DNA from: Aquifex aeolicus
GTDB taxonomy: Bacteria > Aquificota > Aquificia > Aquificales > Aquificaceae
Assembly (NCBI GenBank): GCA_015662815.1
Contig: DQTK01000047.1
Span: 1 to 5,632, forward strand
Length of the DNA stretch: 5,632 nt
Direction: 5' to 3'
Positions 1 to 5,632 of the stretch are shown piece after piece (position 1 is the first letter of the stretch; each line of letters starts with the position of its first letter). The notes beneath the pieces were generated by a model. That model had not been told where the DNA came from. It did not search any database and saw only the letters and a list, made by a program, of their open reading frames with translations. The position numbers and the translations under genes are program-made.

Positions 1-468
1 CAAGAATTCCCGGATGAAGAAATAGAAATATTGAAAACTAAATATGAAATACTAAAAGGTATTTTCTTTTTAAGGAAAGAAAAGGAAAATGTAAAGCTGA
101 AGAAGGAAATAGAAAATATTCTTTCAGAAATCCTAAAGAAAGTTGATAGCTTACAAGATTTTAAATGGATATTCAAAGAAGGTATATCTGTGAATATCCC
201 CTCTGTAGTTCTTTCTTCAGCATCTAAAATAATAGCTTCCTCTCAGGACGATGAGGAAAGGAAAAATTATATAAAGAAGGTTATAGAGTATGCACTATGG
301 ATTCAAAATTATAAATTAGCCAAAACGCTTATAAGTATATACGCCACAAGCTATACAAATGATGAAGAATTTACAAAATTTATCTTAAAATCCGCTCTTT
401 TCACTGGAGATACTGAATTCGCCGCAGAGATAGCAAGTAGAATACTCAGTAAAATAGGGGGAAATTAA
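1..468 (+). CDS. 3' part of a helical, TPR-like protein (5' end outside window)
   Basis: The reading frame is open from base 1 and ends with TAA at 466-468, giving 155 visible codons. The TTG at 31 is an internal Leu codon rather than a convincing start: no Shine-Dalgarno precedes it and the frame continues upstream as QEFPDEEIEI, in the same charged helical style. The visible part is soluble and alpha-helical, rich in Lys/Glu, with no membrane segment. Its last 70 residues look like degenerate TPR-type helix pairs (YIKKVIEYALWIQNYKLAKT, then FILKSALFTGDTEFAAEIAS, where an 'A-L-x-x-G-D' turn joins two helices). The stop overlaps the next start by one base (TAATG), so translation is probably coupled to the large TPR/barrel gene. 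If that gene is PelB-like, this one could be the C-terminal TPR part of a PelE-like inner-membrane protein. That is inference from position and fold style; I do not recognise the family from sequence alone. Confidence 0.85.
   Translation, partial: QEFPDEEIEILKTKYEILKGIFFLRKEKENVKLKKEIENILSEILKKVDSLQDFKWIFKEGISVNIPSVVLSSASKIIASSQDDEERKNYIKKVIEYALWIQNYKLAKTLISIYATSYTNDEEFTKFILKSALFTGDTEFAAEIASRILSKIGGN
456..461 (+). promoter_or_regulatory. Ribosome binding site of the TPR/barrel gene, inside the upstream gene
   Basis: AGGGGG lies 6 bases before the ATG at 468, within the last codons of the preceding gene. An in-frame stop at 450-452 leaves no other start for the large gene. Together with the TAATG overlap this points to translational coupling. 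Confidence 0.6.
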
Positions 469-3410
469 TGCTAATTATCTTGTTATCATTGATATTTCTT
501 TTCCATTCCTTTTCTTTTGCAAATATAAAAAGTTTTTATTGTATTCAACTATACACTTCGAAATCTAAAGAAAAATCAATAAAATATTATGAGTTTGTAA
601 GAAATCTACCAGATGCACGTATTGAAAAAGTAGGTAAATATTATATTTTAAGAGTAGGTTTCTTTCAAAAGAAAGATGAAGCAATAAAGATACTTAAAAA
701 AGTAAAAAAAATATTTAAAGATGCCCTCCTAAGGAAATGCTACTACATCCCGAAAAGGATAATTTATCCTAAAGGAAAAGTGAAAGAAAAATATTTTTCA
801 AAAGATGAAGAGTTATACAATCTTATGATTTCCGCTTTTTTAGGGGCTAAAAAATTAAAGGAAGCTGAAAAGGTACTAAAGATAGCTATATCAAAATATC
901 CGAATAATCCTTATTGGTGGGAAATGTACGCCAGAGTATTAATTTGGAACGGGAAGCCGGAAAAAGCTCTGGATGTATACTTAAAAGCCTTTAAACGTTT
1001 TAAAAGTAAAGAATTTGCACAAAAAGCATTGAATCTGGCTTTATCCTTTAGAAAATACAATATAGCTGCAGAACTAATGAAGTATCTAAAACTACCCTTA
1101 AGAGTGAAACAAGTCATCTATGAAAATTTAGGAGAAATAGAAAAATTGATAATAGTTCTTGATAAATTGGGAACAGAAGAAGCACTTTTTGAAGAAGCTT
1201 ATATACTGTTTAATTTAGGTGAAAATGATAAAGCTTTAAAAGTGTTAGAAAAATTAGAAAAAAGATACGGATTAAACGAGAAGGTTGTTCTACTCAAGGC
1301 TGATATTTTTTATGCTAAGAAAGATTTCAGGAAAGCTTTAGAAGTCCTAAAGAGTTATATCAACAGAGCTTCCGATAAGGATATAGAATTTTGGGAAAAT
1401 TTCTCAGACCTAGCTTGGATGTTACAGGATTACAATGCTGTTAAGAAAGCATCGTTAAAGTTAATAGAACTAGGATCAGGAAAATTAAAGGATTATATAA
1501 GGCTTTCATTTATATATGCCTTTGAGGATCCTCGTAAAGCAATAGATATAAGTTTAAAAGGTTGGAGAAAATTTAGACATAAATTCCTATTGGAAAGAAC
1601 ATTCTATTTGGCTTTCTCATTAAAGGATTGGGATAGAATAATAGAATTATCTAAGGAAAAAAGTATAAGAAAGATAATTTTTAATGAAACCAATTTACTC
1701 ATAATTTACTTAATAGCTTTACAGAAAACGGGAAAAATATACGAATCTTTGAAAATAATGGAATCTTATTTATCAGATAAATTTTCAAAAGATTTATTAG
1801 AACTATACATTTATAGCTTAGTTGAGATAGGGGATTTTATAACTTTAAAAAAAATCCTGAAAATGTATAAATATTATGAAACAGATCCTAAACTAGCTAC
1901 CGCTTTTGTTGTAGCTTATATTTCTCTTCAAGAAGGAAAGAAAGCATTCTACATATATAAAAAGGGAAAGGTAAACGATATAGTTCTATACAGTAATATC
2001 TTAGATTTACTTGGCAAAGATCACTTAGCTAAAAAGTACAGATTTAGGGAATTTAAAAACCTCGATCTAAAGCTAAGAAAGAATCCTAATCTTATAAATG
2101 ATCCTGAATTCTTAAGAGCTTACTTATCACTGGGTATTTATACTTTATCGCCTGTAAAGTTTGAAAAACTAATCGCAAAAGCTAAAAATGTTCTGTCTCC
2201 TTCGGTATGGAAGGATATTTATTTATCCTATTTACTATTTCATGATAAGAAAGAAAAGGTATTAAGATTAGCCAAATTTTACAAGTATCCTTTAAAACCT
2301 TGGATGTGGTTTAATTTAGCCTTCTGGCAGAATGATAAATACTTAATGGAAAGACTCATCAATAAGTACTCAGGCGTTCTACCGATTAAAGATCAAGTTG
2401 AGGTTTTAAGTACATTAGGTTTATACGGGAAAACCTTTACACTGGCATTTAAAGGCTTAGAAGAAAATCCTTACGATGTGGCATTGCATAGACAGTATAG
2501 AGATTTAGTCTTAAAAACTAAAGATGATGTTTCAACGGAAGCTTACTTTATTTCCAGAGAGGGTTTTTCGGGGTTAGGCTTAGATTTTAGATTAAGATTT
2601 AATTTTTTAAGAAAAAAATTATACGTAGGGGTTGAAGCCGGTTACTTAAAAACAATTTCCAGCAACTATCTTAAGGAACGGGTAAATACATCAAAGTTAT
2701 ATCTTTTTACACAAAGGAAGTTTAAAAAAAGCATGATATCTTTTCACATAGGTGTAATAGATAGAGTAAAACCTCGTATTTCAGCTTATTTTAAAAGTAA
2801 TTTTCGTTTAAATAAAAAGCTAAATTTTTCTCTAGATTTAGGAAAAAACTCTGAAACTAATGAGACTCTATATTTATATATCGGTGGGATGAAAGACTTT
2901 CTAAAAGTTGACTTATCATTAGATGTTCTTAAAAGGCTTAGATATATACTTCGATCAGAATTTGCAAATTTCTACGCCACAGATAATACCTATTTAGGGT
3001 ATGGGATCTATTTAGCTTCGGAATTGCATTATAAACTGAAATATAGATATCCCGATTACACACTTAAGGCTTATATCCAATATGGCACTTATAAGGAGAA
3101 GGAAAATAAGGGTATAATTTCCGATGTATTTTTATTTAAAGATTTTAAAGTACTACCAAAAGACTTTTTATGTTTCGGAATAGTTTTTCTCTTTGGGTAT
3201 AATGACAGAGATTTCATATATTCCTGGAAACCTTTTATTAGCGTAGATGTAGGTTATAACAAAGGTTTACTTGTTAATTTATCAGGTGGTATTATGAAAA
3301 GTATCTCATATAGGGATTATCTATCCTTTGAAGCTGATATATCGAGAAACCCTTACGGAGTTAAAGAAACATTTTTCATTATAAAAACATCTTATAGGAG
3401 GTTATTTTAA
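468..3410 (+). CDS. Outer-membrane TPR/beta-barrel protein with N-terminal SPOR-like domain, PelB-like exopolysaccharide export candidate
   Basis: A protein of 980 residues. Residues 1-18 are a signal peptide (hydrophobic core LIILLSLIFLF, cleavage predicted after SFSFA) that lacks the usual basic n-region. Residues 22-98 show a SPOR-like beta-alpha-beta-beta-alpha-beta pattern (YCIQLYTS; helix; KYYILRVGFF; helix; DALLRKCYYI). Residues 110-685 are helical repeats of about 34 residues, clearest at 115-147, 148-182, 238-271, 272-305, 306-339, 340-373 and 409-442. Residues 690-980 change to alternating hydrophobic/polar strands rich in Tyr, Phe and Gly, and the chain ends in Phe, as outer-membrane barrels recognised by the BAM machinery do. 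Signal peptide, long TPR superhelix and C-terminal barrel are the plan of PelB, BcsC and PgaA, which carry polysaccharide through periplasm and outer membrane. The repeat text WNGKPEKAL recalls PelB repeats from memory. The start is fixed by an in-frame stop at 450-452 and a G-rich ribosome binding site. The substrate is unproven, and no synthase gene is visible. Confidence 0.85.
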   Translation: MLIILLSLIFLFHSFSFANIKSFYCIQLYTSKSKEKSIKYYEFVRNLPDARIEKVGKYYILRVGFFQKKDEAIKILKKVKKIFKDALLRKCYYIPKRIIYPKGKVKEKYFSKDEELYNLMISAFLGAKKLKEAEKVLKIAISKYPNNPYWWEMYARVLIWNGKPEKALDVYLKAFKRFKSKEFAQKALNLALSFRKYNIAAELMKYLKLPLRVKQVIYENLGEIEKLIIVLDKLGTEEALFEEAYILFNLGENDKALKVLEKLEKRYGLNEKVVLLKADIFYAKKDFRKALEVLKSYINRASDKDIEFWENFSDLAWMLQDYNAVKKASLKLIELGSGKLKDYIRLSFIYAFEDPRKAIDISLKGWRKFRHKFLLERTFYLAFSLKDWDRIIELSKEKSIRKIIFNETNLLIIYLIALQKTGKIYESLKIMESYLSDKFSKDLLELYIYSLVEIGDFITLKKILKMYKYYETDPKLATAFVVAYISLQEGKKAFYIYKKGKVNDIVLYSNILDLLGKDHLAKKYRFREFKNLDLKLRKNPNLINDPEFLRAYLSLGIYTLSPVKFEKLIAKAKNVLSPSVWKDIYLSYLLFHDKKEKVLRLAKFYKYPLKPWMWFNLAFWQNDKYLMERLINKYSGVLPIKDQVEVLSTLGLYGKTFTLAFKGLEENPYDVALHRQYRDLVLKTKDDVSTEAYFISREGFSGLGLDFRLRFNFLRKKLYVGVEAGYLKTISSNYLKERVNTSKLYLFTQRKFKKSMISFHIGVIDRVKPRISAYFKSNFRLNKKLNFSLDLGKNSETNETLYLYIGGMKDFLKVDLSLDVLKRLRYILRSEFANFYATDNTYLGYGIYLASELHYKLKYRYPDYTLKAYIQYGTYKEKENKGIISDVFLFKDFKVLPKDFLCFGIVFLFGYNDRDFIYSWKPFISVDVGYNKGLLVNLSGGIMKSISYRDYLSFEADISRNPYGVKETFFIIKTSYRRLF

Positions 3411-3532
3411 TACTTGAATAGTGCTTTAGCTATTAACGCCCCTCCGTAGGAAACCAAAGCCCAGATGATTAGAAGGAGCACAATGATTGAAACATTAGAC
3501 CTGTGATAAGCTTCAAGTTTGCTTTTATCCAT
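3407..3532 (-). CDS. 41-residue single-helix membrane protein, DUF4212-like (symporter small-subunit N-terminal half)
   Basis: On the minus strand an ATG (complement of 3530-3532) opens 41 codons ending in TAA. The protein has a basic, polar N-terminus (MDKSKLEAYHRSN), one transmembrane helix (about residues 14-35, including IIVLLLIIWALVSYG) and a short Lys-containing tail. The Y-[WH]-R-x-N motif followed directly by a Leu/Ile-rich helix with W-x-L-V-S-[YF]-G matches my memory of DUF4212, the small subunit encoded next to sodium:solute (acetate/lactate-type) symporters. That family normally has about 80-90 residues and two helices; the second helix is missing here, and no symporter gene follows because the convergent barrel gene occupies that DNA. 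The GGGAGGTGG ribosome binding site 6 bases upstream and the clean reading frame argue for a translated gene. It may be a truncated remnant, a stand-alone regulator or partner of a transporter elsewhere, or an unrelated one-helix protein. Confidence 0.7.
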   Translation of the reverse strand: MDKSKLEAYHRSNVSIIVLLLIIWALVSYGGALIAKALFKY

Positions 3533-3535
3533 GAT

Positions 3536-3544
3536 CCACCTCCC
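3536..3544 (-). promoter_or_regulatory. Strong ribosome binding site of the small membrane-protein gene
   Basis: On the minus strand this reads GGGAGGTGG. Its GGAGG core ends 6 bases before the ATG, the same spacing as the acs ribosome binding site. It is the main evidence that the 41-codon frame is a gene and not a chance opening. Confidence 0.8.
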
Positions 3545-3611
3545 GAAAGATTGAAAGTAATTCGTTAATTTAAAATACTGGAACAAATAGTTTTAAAATT
3601 CAAGGTTTTAA

Positions 3612-3632
3612 AAATAAAACAGCGTTTTATTT
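3612..3632. repeat. Perfect inverted repeat, 9-bp arms around AGC
   Basis: The left arm AAATAAAAC (3612-3620) is the exact reverse complement of GTTTTATTT (3624-3632), separated by AGC. It lies 80 bases upstream of the small gene's start and about 205 upstream of acs, so it could be an operator for a dimeric regulator of either gene. It is AT-rich and no U-run follows on either strand, so a terminator is unlikely. Confidence 0.6.
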
Positions 3633-3719
3633 AGGAAAAATCCAATCTTTAACTTACTGATATATAAGGAAAAGCTAATATACAATTAGAAGTTAATTTT
3701 AATTTATCTTCATATTTTT

Positions 3720-3753
3720 AAAATTTTATAAAATTGGTTCAAAATTTTTAAAA
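3720..3753. promoter_or_regulatory. Helically phased A-tracts (predicted bent DNA upstream of acs)
   Basis: Runs of four A begin at 3720, 3730, 3741 and 3750, with steps of 10, 11 and 9 bases, close to one DNA turn each; a further AAAATTT begins at 3774. Phased A-tracts are known to curve DNA and can act as UP-like elements or as sites for nucleoid proteins. Whether this affects acs transcription is inference. Confidence 0.4.
3722..3735. repeat. 14-bp perfect palindrome, AT only
   Basis: AATTTTATAAAATT reads identically on both strands. It sits about 100 bases upstream of the acs start within the phased A-tract zone. In DNA this AT-rich such a palindrome can arise by chance, so an operator role is only a possibility. 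Confidence 0.4.
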
Positions 3754-3824
3754 CAGGTTTTTAAGTTTTTTCTAAAATTTTTCTGGATTCTTTGAATATA
3801 AAGGAATAAAATTTAATTTCAAAA

Positions 3825-3833
3825 AGGAGGTGT
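3825..3833 (+). promoter_or_regulatory. Consensus Shine-Dalgarno sequence of acs
   Basis: AAGGAGGTG matches the 16S anti-Shine-Dalgarno sequence almost fully, and its GGAGG core ends 6 bases before the ATG at 3837. It fixes the acs start and suggests strong translation. Confidence 0.9.
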
Positions 3834-3836
3834 GGT

Positions 3837-5632
3837 ATGACCAATGAAAAATCTGAAGTTCTTTTAAAAATTCAAGAAAAATATCATCCTCCGAAGGAAA
3901 TAGTTGAAAGATGTTGGATTAAAGATTACGAAGAGGTATACCAAGAAAGTGTAAAAGATAGAGAAGGCTTCTGGGCTAAAGTTGCGGAAGAACTCTATTG
4001 GTTCAAGAAGTGGGATAAGGTTTTAGAATGGAATTTCCCATACGCCAAGTGGTTCGTAGGAGCTAAAACGAACATAACCTATAACTGTCTTGACAGACAC
4101 GTGAAAAACGGAAAAAGAAATAAGGTAGCTTACATTTACATAGATGAAAACGATAATGAAAGGAAAATTACCTACGGTGAACTTCTGGAACTCGTAAATA
4201 GAATAGCAAACGGGCTAAAATCCCTAGGAGTAAAAAAGGGAGATAGAGTTTCCATATATATGCCAACAACTGTAGAAGCCATCGCCACAATGCTCGCCTG
4301 TGCGAGGATAGGAGCCATCCACAGCGTGGTGTTTGCAGGATTTTCAGAAGGGGCTCTCAGAACTAGGATAGAAGATGCAAAAGCTAAGGTCATTGTTACC
4401 GCAAGCTATACTCAAAGAAGAGGCAAAAAGATAGACTTACTTTCCGTAGTTGAAAGGGCTATAGATGGTCTCGGTTTCGTTGAAAAAGTAGTTGTATGGG
4501 ACAGGGACGGAGATGCATTAAGTGAAAAAGGAGAGTTATTTGTAGATTTCAATGAAATGATAAAGAATGCTTCACCGGAGTGTGAACCCGAAGTTATGGA
4601 CGCAGAAGAACCGCTGTTTATACTTTATACCTCCGGAACTACGGGAAAGCCCAAAGGAGTACTGCACACCACGGGGGGATACATGGTTCAGACCTACTAC
4701 ACGGCAAAGATAGTTTTTGACCTTCACGAAGATGATATATATTGGTGTACGGCGGATATAGGTTGGATTACGGGACATTCTTACATAGTGTACGGCATAC
4801 TTGCAAATGGAGTTACATCCGTAATTACGGAAGGAGCACCCGATTATCCTGACCCGGGAAGATGGTGGAGGTATATAGAAAAGTACAGAGTAAATGTATT
4901 CTACACAGCTCCCACAGCCATAAGAATGTTTATGAGATACGGGGAAGAATGGCCTATGAAATACGATTTATCCTCACTTAGAATTTTAGGTTCTGTAGGA
5001 GAACCAATAAACCCGGAAGCATGGCTCTGGTATTACAAATATATAGGAAGGGAAAAATGTGTAATAGTTGATACATGGTGGCAAACCGAAACAGGAGCTC
5101 ACATGATAACTACTATACCTTCTTACCCTGCAAAACCGGGAAAAGCCGGAAAGCCTTTCTTTAGTATAGAACCCGAAATAGTGGACAAAGATGGAAACAA
5201 GGTTCCTCCCAACACCGTAGGATTTTTAATCATTAAATCTCCTTGGCCTTCAATGCTAAGAACCTGTTGGGGAGAGCCTGAAAGATACGAAAAATACTGG
5301 AACACAATAAAGGGAGTTTACTTCGCCGGAGACTTGGCTTCCTACGATGAAGAAGGATACATAATGATACTCGGTAGAGCAGATGATGTTATAAACGTTG
5401 CGGGGCACAGAATAGGAACTATGGAAGTAGAAAGTGCGTTGGTAAGTCATCCTGCCGTAGCGGAAGCTGCGGTAATAGGAAAACCTCACGAGGTAAAGGG
5501 AGAAAGCATAAAAGCTTTTGTAGTCCTCAAGAAGGGAGTAAAACCCTCGGAAAAACTCATAGAGGAGCTAAAACTGCACGTCAGAAATGAGCTTGGACCT
5601 ATTGCAGTTCCCGATGAAATAGAATTCAGAGA
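3837..5632 (+). CDS. acs: Acetyl-CoA synthetase, AMP-forming (3' end outside window)
   Basis: The frame is open from ATG 3837 to the window edge: 598 full codons plus two bases, out of the roughly 630-660 usual for the family. Acs activates acetate with ATP to acetyl-AMP and then forms acetyl-CoA in the cytoplasm. Visible signatures are the N-terminal family segment with FPYAKWFVGAKTNITYNCLD; the P-loop YTSGTTGKPKGV (residues 264-275); DIGWITGHSYIVYG; VGEP (387-390); DTWWQTETG (412-420), in which W415 corresponds to the Trp that restricts the pocket to acetate; YFAGD with D499; and the hinge/CoA region GRADDVINVAGHR (513-525), with R525 the adenylate-contacting Arg. The C-terminal catalytic, acetylation-regulated Lys motif (PKTRSGK in relatives) would follow just past the edge, so it cannot be checked. 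The WWQTETG motif and pocket Trp favour acetate over propionate or longer acyl substrates. It has its own upstream region and consensus ribosome binding site, divergent from the small membrane-protein gene. Confidence 0.97.
   Translation, partial: MTNEKSEVLLKIQEKYHPPKEIVERCWIKDYEEVYQESVKDREGFWAKVAEELYWFKKWDKVLEWNFPYAKWFVGAKTNITYNCLDRHVKNGKRNKVAYIYIDENDNERKITYGELLELVNRIANGLKSLGVKKGDRVSIYMPTTVEAIATMLACARIGAIHSVVFAGFSEGALRTRIEDAKAKVIVTASYTQRRGKKIDLLSVVERAIDGLGFVEKVVVWDRDGDALSEKGELFVDFNEMIKNASPECEPEVMDAEEPLFILYTSGTTGKPKGVLHTTGGYMVQTYYTAKIVFDLHEDDIYWCTADIGWITGHSYIVYGILANGVTSVITEGAPDYPDPGRWWRYIEKYRVNVFYTAPTAIRMFMRYGEEWPMKYDLSSLRILGSVGEPINPEAWLWYYKYIGREKCVIVDTWWQTETGAHMITTIPSYPAKPGKAGKPFFSIEPEIVDKDGNKVPPNTVGFLIIKSPWPSMLRTCWGEPERYEKYWNTIKGVYFAGDLASYDEEGYIMILGRADDVINVAGHRIGTMEVESALVSHPAVAEAAVIGKPHEVKGESIKAFVVLKKGVKPSEKLIEELKLHVRNELGPIAVPDEIEFR

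Larger units (their letters stand above)
3533..3836. other. Divergent AT-rich intergenic region between the small membrane-protein gene and acs
   Basis: This stretch of 304 bases has no open frame I would call a gene and should hold promoters for both divergent genes. It is extremely AT-rich, with many TTTTAAAA and AAAATTTT blocks, so hexamer matches are cheap and no promoter stands out. Weak candidates for acs are CTGATA (3657-3662), an 18-base spacer and TACAAT (3681-3686), and a lone TATAAA at 3797-3802. I saw no GG-N10-GC sigma-54 element, no tRNA-like fold and no GC stem followed by a U-run. Inverted repeats and phased A-tracts in it are listed separately. Confidence 0.8.

Noticed and set aside
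14..25. ATG at 14 as a start
   Set aside because: It is in another frame and meets a TAG after three codons.
31..468. TTG at 31 as the start of the first gene
   Set aside because: There is no ribosome binding site before it and the frame stays open to base 1, so the gene most likely begins left of the window.
911..1117. Minus-strand open frame inside the TPR region
   Set aside because: It is antisense to a well-supported gene, has no convincing ribosome binding site, and its product looks like no family.
468..3410. Cellulose-specific (bcsC) or PNAG-specific (pgaA) name for the exporter
   Set aside because: Only the general plan is shared; no signature specific to either family could be seen, and no partner synthase lies in the window.
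3612..3632. Inverted repeat as a rho-independent terminator
   Set aside because: The stem is almost all A-T and no U-run follows on either strand.
3533..3836. Sigma-54 promoter or sigma-70 promoter with a firm position for acs
   Set aside because: No GG-N10-GC pair was found, and the AT-rich background yields many weak -10-like hexamers without matching -35 boxes.
4172..5489. Several minus-strand open frames of 60-77 codons opposite acs
   Set aside because: They lie antisense to highly conserved acs motifs and show no own start signals or recognisable protein; they arise from acs codon bias.
1..5632. CRISPR array, tRNA, rRNA, insertion sequence or phage gene
   Set aside because: No regularly spaced repeats, tRNA-like folds, transposase motifs or terminal inverted repeats with target duplications were seen.

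Overview
The window reads as chromosomal DNA of an AT-rich, probably thermophilic, Gram-negative bacterium. Arginine is almost always AGA/AGG, isoleucine mostly ATA and glycine mostly GGA. The proteins are rich in Lys/Glu, and one gene encodes a signal peptide plus an outer-membrane-type beta-barrel. This resembles the Aquificota, but that is an inference from style; no phylogenetic marker was compared.

Left part (1-3410, + strand): the 3' end of an alpha-helical, probably TPR-type gene runs into a 980-codon gene with a 1-base TAATG overlap, so the two look like the tail of one operon. The large protein has a signal peptide, a SPOR-like domain, about 550 residues of TPR-like helical repeats and a C-terminal region of about 290 residues that looks like a beta-barrel ending in Phe. 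This is the general plan of exopolysaccharide export porins (PelB, and more distantly BcsC and PgaA). I favour PelB-like, which would make the upstream helical protein a PelE candidate. No glycosyltransferase or other Pel gene is visible here.

Middle (3407-3836): a 41-codon minus-strand gene, preceded by a strong ribosome binding site, encodes a one-helix membrane protein resembling the N-terminal half of the DUF4212 sodium/solute symporter small subunit. It converges on the large gene, and both end inside the same TTAA. To its right lies a very AT-rich divergent intergenic region of 304 bases. It holds a perfect 9-bp inverted repeat, a 14-bp palindrome and helically phased A-tracts, and it ends in a textbook Shine-Dalgarno sequence.

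Right part (3837-5632, + strand): most of an AMP-forming acetyl-CoA synthetase gene (acs), cut off by the window edge after codon 598, just before the expected C-terminal catalytic lysine motif. A DUF4212-like gene divergent from acs hints at a link to acetate or other carboxylate uptake, but no transporter large subunit is present in the window.
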